This document shows, piece by piece, positions 26,912-36,234 of a DNA stretch of 50,882 bases. A program made the translations under genes and the position numbers. Each line of letters begins with the position of its first letter. Position 1 is the stretch's first letter. The DNA is taken from NCBI GenBank assembly GCA_025358645.1, contig JANYIW010000363.1, positions 1-50,882 on the forward strand, in the 5' to 3' direction. The notes beneath the pieces are model-generated. The model had not been told where the DNA came from. It was given only the letters and a program-made list of their open reading frames with translations, and searched no databases. Source of the DNA: Bacteroidales bacterium (lineage in GTDB: Bacteria; Bacteroidota; Bacteroidia; Bacteroidales; VadinHA17).

Positions 26912-27766
26912 GTGGAAACCAGTATCTTTCAATACGGATTTATTATTAAAGGACTTCTTGGAGCCATCTTTGCAAGTATAACTGCGGGAATAGCAGGAAC
27001 TTATGTTGTATCAAAGCGAATGGTTTTTTTAAGCGGAGGAATAACACATGCATCATTCGGAGGTATAGGCATTGGTTATTTTATAGGTATTAACCCTGTG
27101 GTTGGAGCTGCCATTTTTGGGATCATGTCAGCGCTTGGTGTCGAGTATCTTTCTGTTAAGCAGAAAATACGGGAAGATTCCGCAATTGGAATATTATGGG
27201 CTTTTGGAATGGCAATTGGAATTATCTTCATCTACCTTACACCCGGGTATACTCCTAACCTGATGAGTTACCTGTTCGGTAGTATCCTCACTGTTTCACA
27301 TGCCGATATAATTGCATTAGGAATTATGTCAGTAGTATTGATACTTTACTTCGGGATATTCTACAGGACAATTTTATATATATCTTTCGACGAGGTCTTT
27401 GCAAGAACATACTCTTCTTATGTCGATGTATTTAAATACATTACAACATCATTAATAGCCCTTACAATTGTTTTGAATATCAGGATGGCTGGTGTGGTAC
27501 TGGTGATTTCATTGCTGACAATACCACCAAACATTGCCATGTTATTCACCAGGGTCTATTTTAACATAGTTATCTGGTCAATTCTTGCAGGATTTGTTGG
27601 AACTGCAACAGGATATGCTATTTCATATTATGCAGGTATACCTGTTGGAGCCACAATAATTTTTACTCTTGTTATAATATGGGTATTAGTAAAAAGTACT
27701 ATCCAATTGATTGAACTGACATCTAAGTATTATAATTCCAGGCACTTAAGGCATTCCAAACTTTAG
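26912..27766 (+). CDS. znuB: Metal ABC transporter permease (ZnuB type)
   Basis: ABC-3-family integral membrane permease with about eight hydrophobic segments. Family stretches include 'AGTYVVSKRMVFLSGGITHASFGGIGIGY' near residues 28-56 and 'RMAGVVLVISLLTIPPNIAML' near 190. It forms the inner-membrane channel for the ZnuA/ZnuC partners. Translation begins at GTG (26912), two bases after the znuC stop; no earlier start fits. The last gene of the operon; lpd follows after 63 bases with no clear terminator between. Confidence 0.93.
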   Translation: METSIFQYGFIIKGLLGAIFASITAGIAGTYVVSKRMVFLSGGITHASFGGIGIGYFIGINPVVGAAIFGIMSALGVEYLSVKQKIREDSAIGILWAFGMAIGIIFIYLTPGYTPNLMSYLFGSILTVSHADIIALGIMSVVLILYFGIFYRTILYISFDEVFARTYSSYVDVFKYITTSLIALTIVLNIRMAGVVLVISLLTIPPNIAMLFTRVYFNIVIWSILAGFVGTATGYAISYYAGIPVGATIIFTLVIIWVLVKSTIQLIELTSKYYNSRHLRHSKL

Positions 27767-27829
27767 TAACTATTAAATATAGAAAATAAAAATATCAATA
27801 GAGATTTTATTATATAAAAAACTAATACC

Positions 27830-29221
27830 ATGGATTACGATCTTATAATAATTGGCAGCGGCCCCGGTGGTTATGTTGCAGCAATCAGAGCATCACAATT
27901 GAAAATGAAAGTAGCTGTAGTCGAAAGAGCTGAGCTCGGAGGTATATGTCTTAACTGGGGCTGTATCCCCACAAAATCGCTCCTGAAGAGTGCTCAGGTG
28001 TTTGACTATCTGACTCATGCATCAGATTACGGTATTACGATCTCCGGCGAAGTAAAGCCAGATTTTAACGCCATAATAACCAGGAGCAGAAGTGTAGCCA
28101 GCGGTATGAGTAAAGGAGTTCAGTTCCTTTTCAAAAAAAATAATATTGAACATCTTAAGGGATTTGGACGTCTTGCAGGAAATAATAATGTTGAAGTTCA
28201 GGATAAGGATGGGACCAGGAAAAATTATACAGCACAGAATATAATTATAGCGACGGGTGCAAGATCCAAAGAGCTGCCAAACCTGAAACAGGACGGAAAG
28301 AAAATAATTGGCTACCGTGAGGCTATGTCCCTGGAAAAACAACCTGAATCAATGGTTGTTGTAGGATCAGGGGCAATAGGCAGCGAGTTCGCTAATTTCT
28401 ATCAGTCGTTGGGAACAAACGTAACACTTGTGGAGTTCTTACCCAGAATTGTTCCTGTTGAAGACGAGGAGGTCTCTAAACAACTAGAGAAATCGTTTAA
28501 GAAAATTAAAATGAAGGTGATGACTGATTCATCAGTTGAGTCTGTTGATACTTCAAAAGAGAAATGTCTGGTGACAATTAAAACCCCAAAGGGACAAGAG
28601 ATTGTTGAAGCTGAAATTGTGTTATCAGCTGTTGGTATTACCACAAACATTGAAGATATTGGTCTTGAAAAAGCTGGAGTTAAAACCGATAAGGGAAAAG
28701 TTGTTGTAGATGAATATTACCGAACATCAGTCCCGGGAATTTTTGCAATCGGTGATATTGTTCACGGACCGGCTCTTGCGCATGTGGCTTCAGCTGAAGG
28801 AATATTATGTGTTGAGAAGATAGCAGGAATTGAAGTGGAACCTCTTGATTATAATAATATTCCGGGATGTACTTATACTAACCCGGAGATAGCATCATGC
28901 GGACTTACCGAAGCTGCTGCCAGAGAAGCAGGTTATGATATCAAAGTTGGAAAATTTCCATATACTGCATCGGGTAAAGCAAGCGCTTCAGGGGCAAAAG
29001 ATGGCTTTGTTAAACTTATTTTCGATGCGGCGTATGGCGAACTCCTTGGTGCACACATGATCGGAGCCAATGTAACTGAGATGATTGCAGAGATAGTTCT
29101 GGCACGAAAACTGGAAACAACAGCACATGAAATAATGAAGGCCGTACACCCTCATCCTACTATGTCAGAAGCTATCATGGAGGCTGCTGCCGCTGCTTAT
29201 GGGGAGGTGATACATCTTTAA
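27830..29221 (+). CDS. lpdA: Dihydrolipoyl dehydrogenase
   Basis: FAD flavoprotein (E3) that reoxidises lipoyl groups of 2-oxoacid dehydrogenase complexes or the glycine cleavage system, passing electrons to NAD+. It has the FAD motif 'GSGPGGYVAAIRA' at residues 9-21 and the redox disulfide C40/C45 in 'GGICLNWGCIPTK'. The NAD-binding motif is 'VVGSGAIGSEFA', the second FAD contact is 'VPGIFAIGDI', and the catalytic His is in 'HPHPTMSEA'. The length of 463 residues is standard. No E1/E2 genes lie beside it, so the partner complex is not visible. Confidence 0.96.
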   Translation: MDYDLIIIGSGPGGYVAAIRASQLKMKVAVVERAELGGICLNWGCIPTKSLLKSAQVFDYLTHASDYGITISGEVKPDFNAIITRSRSVASGMSKGVQFLFKKNNIEHLKGFGRLAGNNNVEVQDKDGTRKNYTAQNIIIATGARSKELPNLKQDGKKIIGYREAMSLEKQPESMVVVGSGAIGSEFANFYQSLGTNVTLVEFLPRIVPVEDEEVSKQLEKSFKKIKMKVMTDSSVESVDTSKEKCLVTIKTPKGQEIVEAEIVLSAVGITTNIEDIGLEKAGVKTDKGKVVVDEYYRTSVPGIFAIGDIVHGPALAHVASAEGILCVEKIAGIEVEPLDYNNIPGCTYTNPEIASCGLTEAAAREAGYDIKVGKFPYTASGKASASGAKDGFVKLIFDAAYGELLGAHMIGANVTEMIAEIVLARKLETTAHEIMKAVHPHPTMSEAIMEAAAAAYGEVIHL

Positions 29222-29307
29222 TTTTTTTCTTAACATAAGAATTATATTTTGCTATTAAATTAATCTTTGAGTTTGATCACTGATTTAAAAACTATAAATT
29301 ATTAAAT

Positions 29308-32300
29308 ATGAAAAAAAATGTATTTATCATTCTGATGGTGTTGATGATTCCTATCAAGCTAACGGCCCAACCTTTGGCAAAAAGGCAGCCATATAATATT
29401 TCAAAAGAGAAAGTATTATATGCTATTGGCTACGCCCATCTTGATACCGAATGGAACTGGGAATATCCAACTACTATTAATAAATACATCTGGAATACAA
29501 TGGCGGATAACTTCAGGCTCTTTGAGAAATATCCCGATTATGTTTTCAATTTCACGGGCTCTCGACGATATAAAATGATGAAGGAGTATTATCCTGAATC
29601 ATTTAAAAAAGTTGCAGATTATATCAATCAGGGTCGATGGTATGTCTCAGGATCATCTGTCGATGAAGGGGAAGTAAATATTTCTTCATCTGAATCGGTT
29701 CTTCGTCAGGTACTATACGGGAACCTTTTTTTCAAAAGGGAATTTAATAAAGAAAGTGTTGATTACATGCTTCCCGATTGTTTCGGTTTTGTGGCTACAA
29801 TGCCATCTGTCTGGAGTCATGCCGGTCTTCTGGGATTTTCTACCCAGAAACTTACCTGGCGTTCATCAAACGGTGTTCCATTTAATGTTGGGGTTTGGGA
29901 AGGGCCTGACGGGAAGAGCATTATTGCTGCATTAAATGCCACTGATTACACAGGCAGAGTAGTTCCGCGACTTGACATAGACAGCACCTGGAATGCAAGG
30001 CTTCAGAATGATAAAAACAAATATGGTTTATTGTTTGATTACCGCTATTATGGTGTTGGTGATGTTGGCGGATCACCAAGAGATGAAGATGTAAAAAATG
30101 CTGTTAACAGTCTTAATAAAAGCGATAGCAAATTCAAAGTAATTCTTACATCATCGGATCAGATGTACAAAGATATAACACCTGAAATTCGTTCTAAACT
30201 TCCAACTTATGCCGGAGATCTTCTTTTGATAGAACACAGCGCAGGATCGATGACCTCGGAATCTTATATGAAAAGGGCTAATCGGAAGAATGAAGCCTTG
30301 TCTAAGTCATCCGAACAAGCTGCTTCAATTGCCGATTGGCTGGGTGGGGCATCGTATCCTTTCGGGAAACTTAACAATTCATGGGAACTTCTTCTCGGTA
30401 GTCAGTTTCATGATATACTTCCAGGAACAAGTACTCCTAAGGCATATGAATATGCATGGAATGATGAATTCATTGCTATGAATGGTTTCTCAGAAGTATT
30501 AAAGAACTCGGTAAGTTCAATATCTCACGGTTTAAATACTATGGTTGAAGGGAGAGCAATTGTTGTTTATAATCCTGTAGCGACTGAAAGAGAAGATGTC
30601 GTAACAGCAGAATTATCCTATTCAAAACTGCCTGTAAATATTAAAGTATTTGACAGGAATAATAATGAAATACCTTCTCAGATAGTATCTTCTACAGGTA
30701 ATATGCTCACAATTATTTTTCTTGCAAAACTTCCTTCTGCCGGATTATCAGTATTCGATGTACGGGGAACCACAGAAAAACCCGCTTCTTCTTCATTATC
30801 AGTTACCAATAGTACTTTGGAGAACAGCTATTTTAAAGTCAGAATTGATACAAACGGAGATATTGCCAGCATCTATGATAAGAGGTTATCAAAGGAGGTT
30901 CTTTCAAAGCCAGCCACTCTTGATTTTCAGCAGGAACGACCTTCTCAGTGGCCATCATGGAACATGGATTGGAACGATCGTAAAAATCCGCCAATTGATT
31001 ACATGAATAAGGATGTATCAATCAGGACTGTTGAGCAGGGTCCGGTAAGGATTGCTCTGTCAATAACGAAGAAAGGTCAGAATTCTGAAATAACTCAGAT
31101 TATCAGTCTTGCCTCCGGTGAAGCCGGAAAAGTGATTGAGGTCAGAAATGAAATCGATTGGCAGTCGAAAGAGGTTAGTTTGAAAGCCGCATTCCCGACA
31201 ACTGTTGTAAATGAATTTGCAACCTACGGCCTGAATACTGCTGCTATTAAAAGAACAACAAACAATGATGTTAAGTTTGAAGTCCCTGGCAGACAGTGGA
31301 TTGATATAAGCGATAGATCAAACAGCTTTGGTGTATCTATTCTTGAGGATTGCAAGTACGGTTCCGATAAACCTGATAACAGCACTCTCAGACTCACCCT
31401 GATGTATACTCCAAGAGCAAATTCATTTGTCTACCAGGGTACACAGGATTGGGGAATTCATAAAGTTAAGTATGGTATTTATCCACACTCAGGCGATTGG
31501 GTATATGCAGAAACACCATGGAAAGGGAATTTTCTTAACAATCCTCCGATAGCATTTGAGACCGGGAAACATGCAGGAGATCTTGGTAGAGAGGTATCTT
31601 TCATCAGATCGAGTACAAATCAGGTTGATGTAATGGCTTTTAAAAAAGCAGAAGAGGGTAATTATTATATAGTCAGAGTAAATGAGCTTTATGGGAAGGA
31701 TGCAAAAGGAGTATCGATAAGTTTTCCGGGTAAAATCGTTGATGCTTATGAAGTAAACGGTCAGGAGAAGAAAATCGGAATTATAGATTTCACAAATGGT
31801 GTACTCAACTTTGATATTACCAGGTTCCTGATCAGAACATTTGCGGTTAAATTTGAAAACCAGGTTAGCTCAATTTCAAAACTGGTTCAGGCAGTGGTTG
31901 CAATTCCATATAATGAAGATGGAATCAGTTTTGACTCAAAACGATCTGATGGAAATATTATCAACGGGCTGACGATTCCTGCTGAAATGATCGGAACGGA
32001 AATCGTGAGTGAAGATATCATGTTTAAAATCGGTAACAGCGCTGATGGACAAAAGAATATGCTGGCAGCCAATGGTCAGAAGCTGGAATTACCGGCAGGT
32101 GAATATAATAAGGTATATATTCTTGCGGGAGCCACTGAGGATACGCCGGGTGAAGTGAAAGCCGGAAACAAAGTAGCTGCTTTGAACTTTCAGAATTGGA
32201 CCGGATTTGTTGGACAGCATTATGGCAGGGTACTTTATTTTAATGATCTGAAAGTTGCCTCAATTACAAAAGCCTTCACTAAAAGGGACAACATAGCATG

Positions 32301-33168
32301 GTTTTCATCACACAGTCATACACCTGATGCTAATAATACCTACCAGTACTGTTATCTGTTCAAATATGAAATTTCACTTCCAAAAGGAACAAGATCGATT
32401 ACCCTTCCGAAGAATACTAAGATTAAAATTTTCGCAGTTACTGTCGCTGAAAATAAGAACGAAGACGTTGTTCCGCTTCAGTTACTCTATGATGATTTCA
32501 GGAGTGATAAACCATTACAATTGAGTACGAAGGAATATGTCACATCTGATCTGCAACCGCTGAAATATACTCAGAAACCTCTTTTTAGCCAGAAAATTGA
32601 TGCAAGTCAGATGCCAAGGATAATAGCCTATCTCAAAAGCATTAACTCAGATACTGTGATCGTATCAACACCTCCGTCGGTTACCGATTATGCTGATAAA
32701 AAATCAGGAAACGGCGTAAATGTGACATATTATGCAACTGGTAAATCAAAAAAGGGAATCGGGTACAATAATGAGAAATTTGATCTCTCAAATATTCTTG
32801 ACTCTCAGGATGGAAAACTTAAGGATACCATTCTTTTTGATAATGGTGAAGGAAGAATTATTGTTGATCTCGGGAAACCCATAAGTATTGAAATGATAAA
32901 TATGTACTTTGGACAGTTCAGAAACCGTGGTCCACAGATTTTTACAATCTGGTCATCTATGAAAGAATCTGCAATAAATGGGGACCCTAAGGTTAATGGC
33001 TGGCAGTATGTCGGACTCTACGGTCTCTCAGAAAGAGGAGTGGCTTCATCAGGCACATCTTTTGTATTTGATAATAATTTAAAATGCAGATATATTATGT
33101 TTCTTACTGACGGGAGCTGGCATGGTACTGAATATATTAAACAACTTGATATAATTGAAAAGAAGTGA
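29308..33168 (+). CDS. Secreted GH38 alpha-mannosidase with long C-terminal extension
   Basis: Exported retaining alpha-mannosidase acting on mannose-containing glycans. A signal peptide ('FIILMVLMIPIKLTAQ') leads into the GH38 catalytic domain. The zinc-binding H44/D46 are in 'GYAHLDTEW', where many relatives have H-x-D-x-x-W. The expected nucleophile D157 is in 'LPDCFGF', and a metal His is in 'GSQFHDILPG'. The middle domain and beta-sandwich regions follow. The last ~150 residues ('IIVDLGKPISIEMINMYFGQ') look like an F5/8-type carbohydrate-binding fold. At 1286 residues it is longer than the common 850-1050. It stands alone, not in a visible SusCD polysaccharide locus. Confidence 0.88.
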   Translation: MKKNVFIILMVLMIPIKLTAQPLAKRQPYNISKEKVLYAIGYAHLDTEWNWEYPTTINKYIWNTMADNFRLFEKYPDYVFNFTGSRRYKMMKEYYPESFKKVADYINQGRWYVSGSSVDEGEVNISSSESVLRQVLYGNLFFKREFNKESVDYMLPDCFGFVATMPSVWSHAGLLGFSTQKLTWRSSNGVPFNVGVWEGPDGKSIIAALNATDYTGRVVPRLDIDSTWNARLQNDKNKYGLLFDYRYYGVGDVGGSPRDEDVKNAVNSLNKSDSKFKVILTSSDQMYKDITPEIRSKLPTYAGDLLLIEHSAGSMTSESYMKRANRKNEALSKSSEQAASIADWLGGASYPFGKLNNSWELLLGSQFHDILPGTSTPKAYEYAWNDEFIAMNGFSEVLKNSVSSISHGLNTMVEGRAIVVYNPVATEREDVVTAELSYSKLPVNIKVFDRNNNEIPSQIVSSTGNMLTIIFLAKLPSAGLSVFDVRGTTEKPASSSLSVTNSTLENSYFKVRIDTNGDIASIYDKRLSKEVLSKPATLDFQQERPSQWPSWNMDWNDRKNPPIDYMNKDVSIRTVEQGPVRIALSITKKGQNSEITQIISLASGEAGKVIEVRNEIDWQSKEVSLKAAFPTTVVNEFATYGLNTAAIKRTTNNDVKFEVPGRQWIDISDRSNSFGVSILEDCKYGSDKPDNSTLRLTLMYTPRANSFVYQGTQDWGIHKVKYGIYPHSGDWVYAETPWKGNFLNNPPIAFETGKHAGDLGREVSFIRSSTNQVDVMAFKKAEEGNYYIVRVNELYGKDAKGVSISFPGKIVDAYEVNGQEKKIGIIDFTNGVLNFDITRFLIRTFAVKFENQVSSISKLVQAVVAIPYNEDGISFDSKRSDGNIINGLTIPAEMIGTEIVSEDIMFKIGNSADGQKNMLAANGQKLELPAGEYNKVYILAGATEDTPGEVKAGNKVAALNFQNWTGFVGQHYGRVLYFNDLKVASITKAFTKRDNIAWFSSHSHTPDANNTYQYCYLFKYEISLPKGTRSITLPKNTKIKIFAVTVAENKNEDVVPLQLLYDDFRSDKPLQLSTKEYVTSDLQPLKYTQKPLFSQKIDASQMPRIIAYLKSINSDTVIVSTPPSVTDYADKKSGNGVNVTYYATGKSKKGIGYNNEKFDLSNILDSQDGKLKDTILFDNGEGRIIVDLGKPISIEMINMYFGQFRNRGPQIFTIWSSMKESAINGDPKVNGWQYVGLYGLSERGVASSGTSFVFDNNLKCRYIMFLTDGSWHGTEYIKQLDIIEKK

Positions 33169-33280
33169 TAAGAATCTGATCAACGCAACCTTTTTTTCAT
33201 AAATTCCATCATTCTTAAAGAATTACTGGCATTTAATATTAATATTTTATATTTTTATATTCTCAAACAGGTAAAAACCC

Positions 33281-33841
33281 TTGTCGGAGATAAAAAAAAT
33301 AATAAAAGGTTGTCTTGCCGGTAACAGGAGGGATCAGGAACTTCTGTACAGGAGGCATGCTTCTAAGCTATTTGCTGTGTGTCTGCAGTATTCAGGTAAT
33401 GATGATGAGGCAAGAGATATTTTACAGGAAGGGTTTATTAAGATATTTGAAAACCTTGAACATTTTAAACATGAAGGTTCTTTCGAGGGTTGGATGCGCC
33501 GGATAACTGTTAATACAGCGCTTGAAAAATTCCGCTGCCGGCATAAGCTTTATCGTGTCGATGATATTGATACAATAAAGGAACCCGATGCAGAACCTGA
33601 TAATCAGGATTATGCAGGTCTTGATGCTAAAGATCTACTCGAAATAATCAGGGAATTGCCCACTAAATACAGAATGGTATTTAACCTTTTTGCAATAGAG
33701 GGATATTCGCATAAAGAGATAAGTAAAATAGTGAATATTTCAGAAGGAACTTCAAAATCAAATCTATCCCGTGCACGGGTTATCCTTCAAAGAAGAGTTG
33801 GATCATATACAGGACTTAAGAAGAAAGTAGTAAATGAATGA
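33281..33841 (+). CDS. ECF-type RNA polymerase sigma factor
   Basis: Sigma-70 family factor of 186 residues with region 2 at about 22-90 ('YRRHASKLFAVCLQYSGNDD', 'DILQEGFIKIFENLEHFK', 'GWMRRITVNTALEKFR'). Region 4 lies at about 120-175 ('LPTKYRMVFNLFAIEGYSHK', 'ISEGTSKSNLSRAR'). Region 3 is absent, as expected for ECF factors. The start is TTG: an in-frame TAA lies nine bases upstream and no other Met precedes region 2. Its last eight bases overlap the next gene, whose product has a membrane anchor and is the likely anti-sigma partner. Confidence 0.93.
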   Translation: MSEIKKIIKGCLAGNRRDQELLYRRHASKLFAVCLQYSGNDDEARDILQEGFIKIFENLEHFKHEGSFEGWMRRITVNTALEKFRCRHKLYRVDDIDTIKEPDAEPDNQDYAGLDAKDLLEIIRELPTKYRMVFNLFAIEGYSHKEISKIVNISEGTSKSNLSRARVILQRRVGSYTGLKKKVVNE

Positions 33842-35156
33842 AAAAGGGGCAAATATAGATCTTCTCTTCAGAAATGGACTCAAAGATTTTGAAGTACTTC
33901 CCCCACCAGGTGTCTGGGATGGAATTCACTCTGCTATAAAAATTAAATCACGACCGACTATACTACTAAGGATTGCTGCTGCTGTAACTATTCTATTGAC
34001 AGTGAGCTTTTTAACTTACAAATGGAGCAGAGAGATTTCAAGTACTACTTCAGTTTCTGCATTATCTTTTAATATAGGGGCCCCTTCACCTGTTTTTTCT
34101 GTCCCTTTTGATGATTCTCAGTATTTGCCGGCAATAAGAAATAATCAGGCTAGAAACTCTTCAAATGTAATAATGGAACCCCTTAACTATGGTATCATTA
34201 GTGATGCAACTTATGTAGCATTTTCTCCTGAACCAATAATGAATATTCAGGAAACTAAAAGCCTGTCAATAGGGAATAATACAACAGTCAGAGGACCGTT
34301 GCTGGCACTCCCCAATAGGTCTCAGGTAAATTCAATATACATTCAATATCCTGATCTGCAATATTTACTTGTAAATAATTCCACCATACCTGTGAACAGG
34401 TGGTCTATAGCAGCCATGGCTTCACCCACATATTATTCGGGAATAAGTTCGGGGAGTGATCAACTTTCAAACAAGATAATGTCTTCGGAACAACCTCTTT
34501 TTTCGTATTCAGGCGGCCTCTCATTCTCTTATAAAATCAGTAAAAGGTTCAGTATACAATCAGGTCTTTACTATTCATCCTTAGGACAAAAAGTAGATGG
34601 CATAAATTCCTACAGCGGATTTACTCAATATAACAAAACAAAAGGAGATCATAACTTTGAAGTACTTACTTCAAATGGTAAAGTTTTTGCAACCAATCCT
34701 GATGTTTTTCTTACTGCTAATGGTTCAGACAGAATACTTACAGCCTATACAAAAGATGTGTTTGACCCTAATAAAGCAAGCCTTCAATCTGTAAACAATT
34801 CACTAAATCAGAATTTCAGTTACCTGGAATTTCCAGTCATCCTGAGATATAAAATTGTAGATAAAACGATAGATATTAATCTTATCGGAGGATTATCATA
34901 TAATCTATTGGTTCATAATTCAGTATATACAACACTTGATGGTAAGATATACCCTGTCGGGGAAACAAAAGGATTGAATCCTCTTACCTTAAGCAGCTCC
35001 CTCGGGATGGGTATGGAATACAATATCTCTGGTAAACTATCACTCAACCTCGAACCAACTTTCAGATATTACCTCAATCCGTTCAGTGTTACAACAGGCT
35101 CATTCATTCATCCCTATTCTTTTGGAATCTTCTCCGGAGTGTCATATAAATTCTGA
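33834..35156 (+). CDS. Membrane-anchored protein with C-terminal outer-membrane-type barrel, putative anti-sigma partner
   Basis: The N-terminal 38 residues are cytoplasmic-looking and end in 'FEVLPPPGVWDGIHSAIK', a motif I associate with Bacteroidota genes next to ECF sigma factors. One membrane segment follows at about 40-62 ('ILLRIAAAVTILLTVSFLTY'). A linker comes next, then from about residue 185 a strand-rich region ('FSYSGGLSFSYKISKRFSIQ', 'SLNLEPTFRYYLNPFSV') ending 'YSFGIFSGVSYKF', the C-terminal pattern of outer-membrane barrels. The start overlaps the sigma gene by eight bases. An anti-sigma role is inferred from position and topology; direct sigma-binding residues cannot be read. 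Confidence 0.8.
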   Translation: MNEKGANIDLLFRNGLKDFEVLPPPGVWDGIHSAIKIKSRPTILLRIAAAVTILLTVSFLTYKWSREISSTTSVSALSFNIGAPSPVFSVPFDDSQYLPAIRNNQARNSSNVIMEPLNYGIISDATYVAFSPEPIMNIQETKSLSIGNNTTVRGPLLALPNRSQVNSIYIQYPDLQYLLVNNSTIPVNRWSIAAMASPTYYSGISSGSDQLSNKIMSSEQPLFSYSGGLSFSYKISKRFSIQSGLYYSSLGQKVDGINSYSGFTQYNKTKGDHNFEVLTSNGKVFATNPDVFLTANGSDRILTAYTKDVFDPNKASLQSVNNSLNQNFSYLEFPVILRYKIVDKTIDINLIGGLSYNLLVHNSVYTTLDGKIYPVGETKGLNPLTLSSSLGMGMEYNISGKLSLNLEPTFRYYLNPFSVTTGSFIHPYSFGIFSGVSYKF

Positions 35157-35209
35157 GACCTGATCCGACACAAGATTACCCCGAAATTATTTTTCAGGTG
35201 CAAAAATGT

Positions 35210-35217
35210 TACCTTTG
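35210..35217 (+). promoter_or_regulatory. Bacteroidetes -7 box for the lytic transglycosylase gene
   Basis: TACCTTTG is an exact TAnnTTTG match. Transcription would begin near 35224, downstream of the ORF-track start at 35198, so it supports translation from the Met at 35246. Confidence 0.5.
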
Positions 35218-35228
35218 CACATTATTTT

Positions 35229-35246
35229 TAATAACCCGGGTTATTA
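35229..35246 (+). promoter_or_regulatory. 18-bp perfect palindrome over the start site of the transglycosylase gene
   Basis: TAATAACCCGGGTTATTA is fully self-complementary. It lies a few bases after the predicted transcription start, and its last base is the A of the ATG. This position suits a repressor operator or a hairpin hiding the start codon. Confidence 0.4.
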
Positions 35247-36211
35247 TGATCAATTCAAAAAGGAAAACGGTACTTACTGCTTTTGTTCTGACAGGCACAG
35301 TTATTATCATTCTTTCAATTGCCCAGAGCTTTAAAGGCTTTAAAAGTAGTCAGGAGGTGGGGGTGAATCATGTAACGGATACACTATATAATATTAAGTC
35401 AATCAAATTGCCTGATGATGTAACATTTGCAGGCGAGAAAATGCCTCTCGCCAACTTCGATACCAGGGAAAGTCTTGAACGTGAAATTCTTACGAGTGCG
35501 TACAGACACTCATCAACGATTTTAATTATAATGAGGGCTCACCGGTATCTCCCTCTTATCGAAAAAGTACTTAAAAAGAATAATGTTCCGGATGATTTCA
35601 AATATCTGGTTGCAGCGGAAAGTGAATACAGCAATATGGTTTCACCTGCCGGCGCTACAGGTTTCTGGCAGATCATGCCTGAGACAGGCAGGGAAGAAGG
35701 AATGGAAATCAATACTGTTGTCGACGAAAGGTATGATGTTGAAAAATCAACCCAATTTGCCTGTGACTACTTTCTTAGGTCGTATGAAAAATATGGTAAC
35801 TGGACCCTCGCCGCAGCATCTTATAATGGTGGGAGAGGGGGAATCGATGAACAGATCGACATTCAGCATCAGAAAAACTATTATGATCTGTTATTGAGCG
35901 ATGAAACAGCAAGATATATATTCAGAGCAGTCGCGTATAAACTTGTTATTACTGATCCTGCGAACTATGGATTTAAAATCGCAATAATGGATCTGTTTCC
36001 CGAACTAAAATTCTATGAAGTTAAAATCGACACAGTTGTAGCCGATTTTTCCGCTTTCGCTCAGAAGTTCGGCACGAATTATAAGATGTTAAAGTTTCTG
36101 AATCCCTGGCTTAGGAAACCATACCTGACACCAAAATCAAATAAGGAATACCTTATTAAGATTCCTTCTGAGGGCATGCGGAATATAGAAAAAACAGAAA
36201 CGGGAAGTTGA
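35246..36211 (+). CDS. Lytic murein transglycosylase (GH23, MltD type)
   Basis: Cleaves peptidoglycan glycan strands with formation of 1,6-anhydro-MurNAc ends. A membrane or signal segment is at about residues 8-28 ('[20 protein letters not shown]'). The GH23 domain covers about 90-220, with catalytic E125 in '[20 protein letters not shown]' followed by '[11 protein letters not shown]' and 'AAASYNGG'. The C-terminal 60 residues resemble a single LysM-like module. I use the Met at 35246 because the track start (35198) lies upstream of the predicted promoter and adds 16 unlikely residues. uvrA starts 23 bases downstream. Confidence 0.9.
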   Translation: MINSKRKTVLTAFVLTGTVIIILSIAQSFKGFKSSQEVGVNHVTDTLYNIKSIKLPDDVTFAGEKMPLANFDTRESLEREILTSAYRHSSTILIIMRAHRYLPLIEKVLKKNNVPDDFKYLVAAESEYSNMVSPAGATGFWQIMPETGREEGMEINTVVDERYDVEKSTQFACDYFLRSYEKYGNWTLAAASYNGGRGGIDEQIDIQHQKNYYDLLLSDETARYIFRAVAYKLVITDPANYGFKIAIMDLFPELKFYEVKIDTVVADFSAFAQKFGTNYKMLKFLNPWLRKPYLTPKSNKEYLIKIPSEGMRNIEKTETGS

Positions 36212-36234
36212 GCTTTTGATTAGGAGAAGTCAAA

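Noticed and set aside
35229-35246. Shared regulation of the transglycosylase palindrome and the 23845 repeats through AACCCGG
   Set aside because: One is a palindrome and the other direct repeats, and CCCGG is frequent throughout the window.
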